A stretch of 19,592 nt of DNA, taken from contig CAJPNN010000028.1 in assembly GCA_905372035.1 (NCBI GenBank), positions 1-19,592 of the forward strand, in the 5' to 3' direction. The notes below the pieces were generated by a model. The model had not been told where the DNA came from. It did not search any database and was given only the letters and a program-made list of their open reading frames with translations. Source of the DNA: Bacillota bacterium. GTDB lineage: Bacteria; Bacillota; Clostridia; Peptostreptococcales; Anaerovoracaceae. How positions within the stretch are numbered: the stretch's first letter is position 1; every line of letters begins with the position of its first letter. The position numbers were made by a program, and so were the translations under genes. This document shows positions 1 to 7,681 of this stretch, in pieces.

Positions 1-1464
1 TTAATTGACGGCGTAATAGTAGGAGTTTTAGCGGGAATCGTTGTAGTTGTATATCGATTTTTAATAGACTATAGCGGAAAAGTGACTGATATTTTTGTGA
101 AAAAAATAAATGAAGATTATTCATATTTAATACCGTTAGTAATTTGGTTAACGGTTTTAGGATTTTTTTCCGGCAGGATAATTTCTAAAGACAAATATGT
201 GGGAGGAAGCGGAATTCCACAGGTAGCGGCAGAGGTGACAGGGAGAATCAAAACCGATCCGTTCAAAGTCATGGTTTTAAAACTGACAGGCGGTACCGTG
301 TCTACTTTAGGAGGACTGTCTTTGGGGAGAGAGGGTCCGTCAATTCAGCTTGGAGCGATGTGTGGAAAAATTGTTGCCGGACTTTTTAAGAGAACAAAAA
401 TCAGGGAAAACTATTTGATGACAAGCGGAGCGAGTGCGGGTCTTGCGGTAGCTTTTCATGCACCTTTAGCAGGAGTCCTGTTTTCTATGGAGGAGATTCA
501 TAAAAATGTATCGAAAAAGTTAATAATTTCCTGCTTCAGCGCAGCAGTAGTGGCAGATATAATCAGCCAGTCGGTATTTGGTTTTAAACCTGTGTTTGCA
601 TTCCCGGAGATAAAGGTTGTGTCCATAGGAACTTATCCATATATAGTACTTTTAGGAATTGTATTAGGGATTTTTGGAACTGTATATAATAAAGTGATGA
701 AATGGATTTTTGAATTATACAAAAAGTTTCAAGTTTCTATTAAGATCAGACCTTTTGTGGCATATTTATTTGCAGGTGTAATGTTTTTTGCATATCCGCA
801 GGTTTTGGGAAGTGGACATAATTTAGTGGAAATGTTGTTGAATCATGAATATACGCTGTACGGGCTGGCAGCATTATTCTTAATTAAATTTGTTTTTTCG
901 CTAATTTCGTTCACATCGGGTGTCCCCGGGGGAATTTTTCTACCGATTTTGGTTCAAGGAGCGATTTTGGGGTGCCTGTTCGGAAGAATTTCGGGAGATG
1001 AACATCTCGGACTTTATGTAATAATTGCAATGGCGGGTTATTTGACGGCGATAGTCAGAAATCCTTTGACATCTGTAGTTTTGATATTTGAAATAACCAG
1101 AAGCCTTAGCGGATTTTTGCCGTTGGCAGTGACTTGTCTGTTTGCATATTTTACAGCAAATCTGCTTGGCAGCAAGCCGGTTTATGAATATTTGCTTGAT
1201 AGAGTTTTGGACAAGGAGGAAGACAGTAAAGAGGAAGCGGTGGGAGTCGAAATTGTTATTGCAGTAGAAGCGGGAAGTCCCGTTATAGGTAAGAAAATTC
1301 GAGAACTTATATGGCTTGAAGGGAGCATAATAGTACAGATTGAACGTGCGGGCAAGTTGATGCTGCCAAAGGGTGATACCGTAATAATGCAACATGATAA
1401 GCTTACGCTTCATGTACCGCCTGCAAATGCTGACGAAATAATAAAACATTTAGAGAAAATTTAA
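1..1464 (+). CDS. ClC-family chloride transporter with C-terminal TrkA_C (RCK_C) domain, 5' partial
   Basis: An integral membrane protein that moves chloride across the cytoplasmic membrane. The frame is open from base 1, so the N terminus lies outside the window; a GTG at 82 is only an internal valine. About 487 residues are visible. ClC filter motifs are present: GSGIP near base 205, GREGP near 325-339 (gating glutamate), and GVPGGIFLP near 920-945. The sequence LFSMEEIH near 481-505 keeps the glutamate pair that carries protons in E. coli ClC, and a tyrosine follows GSKPV near 1180. The serine of GSGIP favours chloride over nitrate or fluoride. Together these suggest an H+/Cl- exchanger rather than a passive channel, which is inference. 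The last 70 or so residues look like a soluble TrkA_C ligand-binding domain, a known fusion in bacterial ClC proteins. It converges with asd. Confidence 0.93.
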   Translation, partial: LIDGVIVGVLAGIVVVVYRFLIDYSGKVTDIFVKKINEDYSYLIPLVIWLTVLGFFSGRIISKDKYVGGSGIPQVAAEVTGRIKTDPFKVMVLKLTGGTVSTLGGLSLGREGPSIQLGAMCGKIVAGLFKRTKIRENYLMTSGASAGLAVAFHAPLAGVLFSMEEIHKNVSKKLIISCFSAAVVADIISQSVFGFKPVFAFPEIKVVSIGTYPYIVLLGIVLGIFGTVYNKVMKWIFELYKKFQVSIKIRPFVAYLFAGVMFFAYPQVLGSGHNLVEMLLNHEYTLYGLAALFLIKFVFSLISFTSGVPGGIFLPILVQGAILGCLFGRISGDEHLGLYVIIAMAGYLTAIVRNPLTSVVLIFEITRSLSGFLPLAVTCLFAYFTANLLGSKPVYEYLLDRVLDKEEDSKEEAVGVEIVIAVEAGSPVIGKKIRELIWLEGSIIVQIERAGKLMLPKGDTVIMQHDKLTLHVPPANADEIIKHLEKI

Positions 1465-1573
1465 AATATATCTTGGGGAAAAACCGGATAGTTTATATAG
1501 GAGGAATGAAAAACTCTTAAGGCAGGTTAACGGTATTCAAATGGTCTTGCAGTATAGAATAAAAAGTTAATAA

Positions 1574-1615
1574 AAAACCGCTGATTATATTTTAATTTCA
1601 GTGCTCAGCGGTTTT
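1574..1615 (-). terminator. Rho-independent terminator of asd, possibly bidirectional
   Basis: A perfect 11-bp stem (AAAACCGCTGA at 1574-1584 with TCAGCGGTTTT at 1605-1615) has a 20-base loop. Read on the minus strand it is followed by a T-rich stretch (TTTTTTATTAAC), as expected for the end of the asd transcript. On the plus strand only the four Ts of the stem follow, so it would end the ClC transcript less efficiently. The loop is larger than usual. A second small hairpin (ATCCTGA / TCAGGAT, 1632-1648, loop TTG) lies between it and the asd stop codon. Confidence 0.75.
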
Positions 1616-1697
1616 CAAGGACAGAAGATATATCCTGATTGTCAGGATTATCAAGCAATGACTTTTTTATATCTTGCAATAGTACTGTTTTATGTTT

Positions 1698-2696
1698 TTA
1701 GAGTTTCTCAACTAATTTTTCAGCGATCTGCACGGTATTTGTAGCGGCACCTTTTCTTATATTATCAGCAACGACCCACATGTTTATACCGTTTTCCACA
1801 GAGAAATCTCTTCTGATTCTTCCTACAAATACTTCATCTTTTCCGGCTGCATCTTTAGCTAAAGGATACTCGTTATTTGCAGGGTTGTCTATCACGACGA
1901 TACCCGGGTAATTTCTAAGGATGTCTTTCAGTTCTTCAAGGTCAAAAGGTTTTTCAAATTCGACATTTACAGATTCCGAATGACTGTCAAATACAGGTAC
2001 TCTTACAGTAGTTGCAGTAACTTTTATGGAATTATCACCAAGAATTTTATGAGTTTCGTTTATCATTTTCATTTCTTCTTTTGTATACCCGTTGTCCATA
2101 AACACATCAATATGAGGTATGCAGTTCCCGGCTATTGGATGAGGGTACGCTTCACAAAGGTCATTGCCCTTCAAACCCTCTTTTAAGTCTTCTATGCCTT
2201 TCAGCCCTGAACCTGAAACGGCCTGGTATGTTGAGTAAACTATTCTTTTTATCTTATACTTTTCATGAAGCGGCTTTAACGGAACAACAACCTGAATCGT
2301 CGAGCAGTTCGGATTTGCTATTATTCCGTTGTTTTTGTCGATATCATCAGGGTTTACTTCCGGAACAACTAAAGGAACGTCGGGATCCATTCTCCATTGA
2401 CTGCTGTTATCTACTACGGTTACATCGTGAGCTGCAGCTATAGGTGCATATTTTTCGCTTATTGAACCGCCTGCGGAAAACAGTGCGATATCTATCGGTT
2501 TATCAAATGAATGTTCATTTAATTCTTCTACGGTGTATTCTGTTCCTTTAAAGGTAATCTTTGATCCTGCGGACTTTGTGGAAGCCATCATATAGATATT
2601 TTCAAAAGGGAAATCCCTTTCTTCCAATACTTTAAGAAACGTTCTACCTACAAGCCCTGTGGCTCCTACAATTGCTACATTCGGTTTTCTTGACAT
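1698..2696 (-). CDS. asd: Aspartate-semialdehyde dehydrogenase
   Basis: Converts L-aspartyl-4-phosphate to L-aspartate semialdehyde with NADPH. This is the branch point to lysine/diaminopimelate, threonine and methionine, and the enzyme is cytoplasmic. The 332-residue product has the usual family length. It shows the N-terminal dinucleotide motif GATGLVG (residues 11-17), the catalytic cysteine in NPNCST (C131), the TYQAVSGSG segment (about 156-164) and the active-site histidine in RVPVFDSHS (H239). The ATG is preceded by GGGAGGA with 7-base spacing. It is monocistronic here, with no lysC, dapA or hom next to it, divergent from ftsK and convergent with the ClC gene. The leader is too short for a lysine riboswitch. 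Confidence 0.97.
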   Translation of the reverse strand: MSRKPNVAIVGATGLVGRTFLKVLEERDFPFENIYMMASTKSAGSKITFKGTEYTVEELNEHSFDKPIDIALFSAGGSISEKYAPIAAAHDVTVVDNSSQWRMDPDVPLVVPEVNPDDIDKNNGIIANPNCSTIQVVVPLKPLHEKYKIKRIVYSTYQAVSGSGLKGIEDLKEGLKGNDLCEAYPHPIAGNCIPHIDVFMDNGYTKEEMKMINETHKILGDNSIKVTATTVRVPVFDSHSESVNVEFEKPFDLEELKDILRNYPGIVVIDNPANNEYPLAKDAAGKDEVFVGRIRRDFSVENGINMWVVADNIRKGAATNTVQIAEKLVEKL

Positions 2697-2730
2697 TTTG
2701 ATTTCCTCCCTTTTATATAAAATTATATCT

Positions 2731-2736
2731 ATTATA
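2731..2736 (-). promoter_or_regulatory. Probable -10 element of the asd promoter
   Basis: The minus strand carries a perfect TATAAT here and a second one 9 bases closer to the gene (2722-2727). Transcription would begin near 2724 and leave a leader of about 30 bases containing the GGGAGGA site. The -35 match is poor (TAAACT-like, 3 of 6 bases), so the assignment rests on the -10 and on position. Confidence 0.45.
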
Positions 2737-2841
2737 TAACAAAAATAAAAAAAAGTTTAATGTTTTTTGCATTTACATAATGTTTTTTTGACAATTTTTT
2801 GGTGCGAACGAAAAAATAATGAAAAAAGTTTCGCAAAAAAG

Positions 2842-2855
2842 TTAACATATGTTCT
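2842..2855. promoter_or_regulatory. LexA-box-like palindrome in the asd/ftsK divergent region
   Basis: TTAACATATGTTCT contains the 10-base palindrome AACATATGTT. It matches the Bacillus SOS box CGAACATATGTTCG at 11 of 14 positions, including the whole centre. It lies about 50 bases upstream of the predicted ftsK start of transcription. A related CATATG-centred sequence (2877-2888) overlaps the ftsK -10. The recA and DUF896 promoters in this window show no such box, which weakens the case. Confidence 0.3.
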
Positions 2856-2883
2856 TTTTTGTACATACTTTTGTAGGTACATA

Positions 2884-2892
2884 TGGTATAAT
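2884..2892 (+). promoter_or_regulatory. Extended -10 promoter for ftsK
   Basis: TGGTATAAT is a perfect extended -10 (TGnTATAAT). The region 17 bases upstream has no good TTGACA, which is common for extended -10 promoters. Predicted initiation is near 2899, giving a leader of about 28 bases with a GGGAG ribosome binding site at 2916-2920. Confidence 0.6.
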
Positions 2893-2926
2893 TAAAATAC
2901 AAAAAATAACGATACGGGAGATATGA

Positions 2927-5614
2927 ATGACAGGAGAAAGTAAAAAGAAAAAAAATACATATACATCAAAAAAACAGAATAAAAACAAGAGATCGGAATT
3001 AAAAAAAGCCAAAGACAACCGTATTAGAGAAGATATTTTAGCTGTCGTGATACTTGCTTTCGGAGCTTTTTTTATTGTTGCGTTGCAAACAAAAGGAGCA
3101 GGTCAGATAGGAAGTGAAATAGCAGGGTTTTTAAAAGGTATGTTCGGACTTGCGGCTTATATACTGCCATATTACCTCATTTTATACGGCATATTGGTAA
3201 TTGCGAAGAAAACAAGCGGATCTACAGGAAGAAATGTAATTTTGATGTTGGTTACATATCTATCTTTAACGTTGATAAATTCGGGCAGATTTATAGTTGT
3301 TAAAACAATGATTACATCGGGGTATATATCGAGTTCATATTCGACAGGGCAAATACTTGACAGCGGAGGATTGTTCGGTATGCTGGTCGGGCTTATAATG
3401 AGCAAACTTATAGGAGTAGTGGGGTTATATATTTTTTCAACAGTTCTTATAATTATATGCGGAATAATTATAATAAACACCCCGATATCGGCATTTATCG
3501 AAAACATGAAACTTAGAAGAGATATAAAGAGAGAAGAGAAACTGGAACAAGAAGAACTGATAAGAAAAGACAGAGAAGAATATGAGAAACAGGTTCGAGA
3601 GGAAGTAAAGAGAAAGGTATTGAAAAATTCCGCTTCGCAGGAAGAGAAAGCCAAAAAATTCAGCCGACAGATGATGGATATAGAGCCGGGAAAGATCTCT
3701 AAAGGCCAGAAAAATATAATTTCACTGGTAAAAGAGGAAACGGATTTCGGTATGAATGATGATGAAAATGATAAGTGTTTAAAATCGGAAAATGATAAAA
3801 GAAATAAAGCTAAAGGTTTTTCATTTTTTTCAAAGAAGGAAAAACCCGATTTGATGCAGGAAGTTTTAGAAGAAGAGAATGAACAAATACCGGAATCGGT
3901 AGAGTATAAAAATCTAATTGAAGATGATCAAATTGACAGCTTCCATAGCGATGCGGATACAATCGGCAAAACTGTGATGAAAGATGATTTTAAAGATGAA
4001 ACAAACATTGAAGGAATAAAAAAAATAAGTAAGAAAGAGGCGGAAAACGCTTTTTTGACGCAGGAAGATTTTAATAAGGAAAGCAGTTCCGATAATTATA
4101 GATTTCCGCCTATTGAGCTTTTGGAAAATAAGAAAACTGAAACCTCGGGAAATGAAAAACATGAACTTAGAGATAAAGCTGAGAAGCTTGAAGAAACCTT
4201 GCAGAATTTTCGTGTTGATGCCAGAGTTATAAATGTTACAAAGGGACCTGCCGTAACGCAATATGAAATACAGCCCAGTGTAGGGGTTAAAGTAAGCAGC
4301 ATTGTAAGGCTTGCAGATGATATTGCACTTAATCTTGAAGCGAGGAGCATAAGAATAGAAGCTCCGATACCGGGAAAAGCGGCTGTCGGAATAGAAGTTG
4401 AAAACGATAAAATAAACTTGGTTTCTCTAAGAGAAATAATAGATTCCAATGAATTCAAAAAAGAAAAATCGAAGATTGCATTCGCTGTCGGAAAAGATAT
4501 TTCGGGAAAGTCTATAATAGCGGATCTTAAAGGAATGCCGCATATGCTTATCGCGGGATCTACAGGTTCCGGGAAAAGTGTTTGCATAAACAGTATAATA
4601 ATAAGCATCATTTATCGTGCAAAACCTGATGAAGTAAAGCTTGTGCTGATAGATCCTAAAGTTGTTGAACTCGGTAATTACAACGGGATACCGCACCTTT
4701 TGATACCTGTCGTTACTGACCCGGCAAAAGCGGCGGCGGCATTAAACTGGGCGGTTGCCGAAATGACGGACAGATACAGGAAATTTGCAGATGAGAGTGT
4801 AAGGGATCTGGATTCATATAATCAGAAAAAAATAAAAGAGGGTAAACGAAATGAAAAATTGCCACAGATCGTTATAATTATAGATGAGCTTGCAGATTTG
4901 ATGATGGCGGCTCCGCAACAGGTGGAAGAATCCATTTGCAGGCTTGCTCAAATGGCAAGAGCAGCAGGAATGCATCTTATAGTTGCGACTCAAAGACCGT
5001 CTGTAGACATAATAACAGGAGTTATTAAGGCCAATATCCCGTCGAGGATAGCATTTGCCGTATCATCACAAGTTGACTCGAGAACGATTTTGGATATGGG
5101 CGGTGCGGAAAAACTTGTCGGAAAGGGAGATATGCTGTTCAATCCGATAGGAAGACCTAAGCCTCTCAGAGTTCAGGGAAGCTTTGTATCGGACGGCGAG
5201 GTGCATAGGGTAATAGAATATGTAAAAAACAACTTTGGAGAAAATGTGGAATATGCCGATGATATTATAAATAAAATAGATACACAATCAGCAATTAATT
5301 CCATAGGTGCAGACAGTGAGGATGATTTGTTTGAAGATGCAATAGAAACTGTTGTAAAAGCGGGACAGGCTTCCGTGTCTATGCTTCAAAGGCGTTTCAG
5401 GATAGGATATAACAGAGCGGCGAGACTTATTGAAGATATGGAAGCTAAAAATATCATAGGTCCGGCAGACGGTTCAAGACCGAGAAAAGTTTTTATGACG
5501 GAAGAGCAGTTTGCAGATAGTGACAACGACAATCAAAACGATCATGAATTGCAAGAAAGTGAAAATGTAAGTATGGACACGGATTCAGCAGAGGCGGGTG
5601 AATTTTCGGAGTAA
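2927..5614 (+). CDS. ftsK: DNA translocase FtsK/SpoIIIE
   Basis: A membrane-anchored ATPase that pumps double-stranded DNA through the closing septum and helps resolve chromosome dimers. It is 895 residues. A lysine-rich N terminus (1-30) is followed by hydrophobic segments at about 37-54, 71-93, 103-118 and 148-184. A charged, coiled-coil-prone linker spans about 195-240 and a long low-complexity acidic/lysine linker runs to about 410. The motor domain has Walker A GSTGSGKS (544-551) and Walker B IVIIIDELADL (about 648-658). A winged-helix gamma domain lies at about 805-865, and an acidic tail follows. The ATG at 2927 sits 6 bases after GGGAG; another ATG at 2923 is in a different frame. rimO starts 2 bases after its stop, implying co-transcription. 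Domain layout alone does not separate FtsK from SpoIIIE roles. Confidence 0.95.
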   Translation: MTGESKKKKNTYTSKKQNKNKRSELKKAKDNRIREDILAVVILAFGAFFIVALQTKGAGQIGSEIAGFLKGMFGLAAYILPYYLILYGILVIAKKTSGSTGRNVILMLVTYLSLTLINSGRFIVVKTMITSGYISSSYSTGQILDSGGLFGMLVGLIMSKLIGVVGLYIFSTVLIIICGIIIINTPISAFIENMKLRRDIKREEKLEQEELIRKDREEYEKQVREEVKRKVLKNSASQEEKAKKFSRQMMDIEPGKISKGQKNIISLVKEETDFGMNDDENDKCLKSENDKRNKAKGFSFFSKKEKPDLMQEVLEEENEQIPESVEYKNLIEDDQIDSFHSDADTIGKTVMKDDFKDETNIEGIKKISKKEAENAFLTQEDFNKESSSDNYRFPPIELLENKKTETSGNEKHELRDKAEKLEETLQNFRVDARVINVTKGPAVTQYEIQPSVGVKVSSIVRLADDIALNLEARSIRIEAPIPGKAAVGIEVENDKINLVSLREIIDSNEFKKEKSKIAFAVGKDISGKSIIADLKGMPHMLIAGSTGSGKSVCINSIIISIIYRAKPDEVKLVLIDPKVVELGNYNGIPHLLIPVVTDPAKAAAALNWAVAEMTDRYRKFADESVRDLDSYNQKKIKEGKRNEKLPQIVIIIDELADLMMAAPQQVEESICRLAQMARAAGMHLIVATQRPSVDIITGVIKANIPSRIAFAVSSQVDSRTILDMGGAEKLVGKGDMLFNPIGRPKPLRVQGSFVSDGEVHRVIEYVKNNFGENVEYADDIINKIDTQSAINSIGADSEDDLFEDAIETVVKAGQASVSMLQRRFRIGYNRAARLIEDMEAKNIIGPADGSRPRKVFMTEEQFADSDNDNQNDHELQESENVSMDTDSAEAGEFSE

Positions 5615-5616
5615 CT

Positions 5617-6954
5617 ATGAATATATATATAGAAACGTTGGGGTGCCCCAAAAATTTCAATGACAGCGAAATGCTCGCAGGGATACTCAAAAAGCATGAT
5701 AATATAATTGTCGAGGAGCCCGAGAAAGCGGATGTGGCAGTGGTCAATACATGCGGATTTATAAATGATGCAAAAGTGGAATCCATTGATACGATTTTGA
5801 GCATGGCAAAGTTAAAGAAATCCAACAAGGAACTTATTCTTGTGGTTTCAGGATGTTTATCGCAGCGTTATATAGAGGAACTCTATCAGGAAATGCCTGA
5901 AGTTGATATATTACTGGGAGTAAATGACTATAACAGTTTACCCGGGCTTTTGGATAAATTGGATCGAAAACGAAATAAAGAAAAAGAGGAATGCAGGATT
6001 AAACTTAAGAACAGTTTACCTGACACTTTCTATGACTACCGGTTTCGGATGTCTCTTGAGAATTGTTACAGCAGAACCGTTAAAATAGCGGAAGGGTGCG
6101 ACAATGTGTGCGCCTATTGTGTGATACCTGAAATAAGAGGGAAATTTCGTAGCAGAAAGATGGAAGATATAGAAAAAGAAGCAATGAAATTGGCGGAAGA
6201 AGGTTGTGTAGAACTTATTCTTATCGCTCAAGATGTTACAAACTACGGGAGCGATATATATGGAAAACCGATGCTCCCGGAACTGTTAAAAAGGTTATCA
6301 GAGATAGAGGAGATTCACTGGATCAGATTGATGTATTGTTATGAGGACAGAGTGACGGATGAACTTATCAAAGTAATGAAAAATGAACCGAAAGTATGTA
6401 ATTACATCGATATGCCGATTCAACATATAAGTGATAATATATTAGAAAATATGAGAAGACGATCTACAGGAGACTCTATAAAAAAAACCATAGATAGATT
6501 GAGATCGGGCATTCCGGATATACATATAAGAACTACATTTATAACAGGGTTTCCCGGAGAAACGGAAAATGATTTTGACGAACTTTATGACTTTGTTTCT
6601 TTAATGAAATTGGACAGGCTTGGAGTTTTTGCTTATTCAAAAGAAGAAAACACGCCTGCGGGAGATATGGAAAATCAAATTGAGGAAAATGTAAAGGCAC
6701 AGAGGCGTGACTCAATAATGAGGAGACAACTGGAAATATCTCTTGAGTATAATTTACAGAAAGTGGGAAAGACATTTGAAGTTTTGGTTGAAGGTGTGGA
6801 TGAAGAGGGGGTATACTATGGAAGAACGGAATATGATGCTCCCGCAATAGACAACAGTGTAATATTTACCGGAAACGATTTAAAGCCGGGAGATTTTGTC
6901 AGAGTTAAAATTGTAGATGCATATGATTATGATCTAATAGGTGTTATGGAATAA
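5617..6954 (+). CDS. rimO: Ribosomal protein S12 methylthiotransferase RimO
   Basis: A radical-SAM enzyme that adds a methylthio group to the conserved aspartate of ribosomal protein S12. It carries two Fe-S clusters. The N-terminal UPF0004 domain holds the three cluster cysteines C10 (TLGCPKN), C46 (NTCGF) and C80 (SGC). The radical-SAM CxxxCxxC is C161, C165 and C168 in EGCDNVCAYCVIPEIRG. A TRAM RNA-binding domain occupies about 378-445. The LGCPKN-DSE signature and the TRAM type point to RimO rather than MiaB or MtaB. The length (445) is normal. Its ribosome binding site (GGAG, 5608-5611) lies in the last codons of ftsK, so the two are probably translationally coupled. Confidence 0.95.
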   Translation: MNIYIETLGCPKNFNDSEMLAGILKKHDNIIVEEPEKADVAVVNTCGFINDAKVESIDTILSMAKLKKSNKELILVVSGCLSQRYIEELYQEMPEVDILLGVNDYNSLPGLLDKLDRKRNKEKEECRIKLKNSLPDTFYDYRFRMSLENCYSRTVKIAEGCDNVCAYCVIPEIRGKFRSRKMEDIEKEAMKLAEEGCVELILIAQDVTNYGSDIYGKPMLPELLKRLSEIEEIHWIRLMYCYEDRVTDELIKVMKNEPKVCNYIDMPIQHISDNILENMRRRSTGDSIKKTIDRLRSGIPDIHIRTTFITGFPGETENDFDELYDFVSLMKLDRLGVFAYSKEENTPAGDMENQIEENVKAQRRDSIMRRQLEISLEYNLQKVGKTFEVLVEGVDEEGVYYGRTEYDAPAIDNSVIFTGNDLKPGDFVRVKIVDAYDYDLIGVME

Positions 6955-6968
6955 AAACGGAAAGGAAA

Positions 6969-6985
6969 GTATGAGTTGCTCATAC
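6969..6985 (+). other. Short perfect hairpin just before the pgsA ribosome binding site
   Basis: GTATGAG and CTCATAC form a 7-bp stem closed by a TTG loop, directly followed by the AAGGG ribosome binding site of pgsA. There is no T-run, so it is not a terminator. It could shape translation or processing of the rimO-pgsA message; no function is shown. Confidence 0.4.
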
Positions 6986-6995
6986 AAGGGATGAT

Positions 6996-7535
6996 ATGAA
7001 TTTACCTAATAAACTTACCATGCTTAGAGTTCTTTTGATTCCGATAATGATAATATTTCTGATGAAGGAATATTATTCTGCGGCGGCGGCAGTATTTATG
7101 GCGGCATCGATTACAGATGCGTTTGATGGACATATTGCGAGGAGCAGAAACCTTATAACCGACTTCGGCAAACTTATGGATCCGCTTGCAGACAAATTGC
7201 TTGTGGTTTCCGCTTTAGTTTGTCTTGTTCAGCTTGGAGATGTTCAGGGGTGGATGGTCATAGTTATATTGGCAAGAGAATTTCTCATTACGGGGCTCAG
7301 AGGTGTGGCGGCAAGTTCAGGAAAAGTTATTGCAGCTGCAAAATCGGGAAAGCTTAAAACTATAACTCAAATGCTTGCCGTGATACTTATACTTTTAAAA
7401 AATTTTCCTTGTTGGCCGTTTACTGCAATGGGTATAAAACCGGGAACGGTTATGCTATGGATAGCAGTGTTTATGACAGTGTATTCAGGTGTTGAATATA
7501 TGTTGAAAAATGGAGAAGTGTTTAGAGATATGTAG
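6996..7535 (+). CDS. pgsA: CDP-diacylglycerol--glycerol-3-phosphate 3-phosphatidyltransferase
   Basis: Makes phosphatidylglycerophosphate from CDP-diacylglycerol and sn-glycerol-3-phosphate, the committed step to phosphatidylglycerol and cardiolipin, in the cytoplasmic membrane. The 179-residue protein has the complete CDP-alcohol phosphotransferase signature, D(x)2DG(x)2AR(x)8G(x)3D(x)3D, at residues 41-66 (D41, D44, G45, A48, R49, G58, D62, D66). Hydrophobic segments lie on both sides, and the NLPNKLTMLR start is typical of PgsA. The ATG follows AAGGG with 5-base spacing. It lies 41 bases after rimO in the same direction, a neighbourhood common in Firmicutes (ftsK, rimO, pgsA, cinA, recA). 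Confidence 0.95.
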   Translation: MNLPNKLTMLRVLLIPIMIIFLMKEYYSAAAAVFMAASITDAFDGHIARSRNLITDFGKLMDPLADKLLVVSALVCLVQLGDVQGWMVIVILAREFLITGLRGVAASSGKVIAAAKSGKLKTITQMLAVILILLKNFPCWPFTAMGIKPGTVMLWIAVFMTVYSGVEYMLKNGEVFRDM

Positions 7536-7549
7536 GTATTAGTTGTCGA

Positions 7550-7648
7550 TATTGTTTGTATTTCAATATATGCAGACGGATTATTTTCCTATTATTGTTT
7601 ATTTTTAAGAATATGCAAGATTATACGATCCGGTATTGTTTATTTTTA
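7550..7648 (+). repeat. Three spaced copies of a TATTGTTTRTWTTT element before cinA
   Basis: The 15-mer TATTGTTTATTTTTA occurs exactly at 7593-7607 and 7634-7648. A degenerate copy, TATTGTTTGTATTT, is at 7550-7563. The start-to-start distances are 43 and 41 bases, close to four helical turns. This occupies most of the 146-base pgsA-cinA gap, which has no ORF with convincing start signals. The last copy could also supply a weak -35 (TTGTTT) for a promoter ending near 7664. Repeated binding sites and a decayed tandem duplication are both possible. Confidence 0.5.
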
Positions 7649-7681
7649 GTTATTAATTATAGATTTTATGAGGTATTTGAA

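Noticed and set aside
1496..1519. AGGAGG followed by ATG AAA AAC TCT TAA after the ClC gene
   Set aside because: A four-codon frame with the ribosome binding site too close to the ATG; no support as a gene.
2697..2926. Possible lysine riboswitch or T-box upstream of asd
   Set aside because: The asd leader is only about 30 bases from the best -10, and no conserved riboswitch or T-box sequence is visible.
7556..7681. Upstream in-frame extension of cinA (42 extra residues)
   Set aside because: The canonical start MKSIILSIGTE with a GAGG site is at 7682; the extra residues are low-complexity, lack family similarity and coincide with the repeated element.
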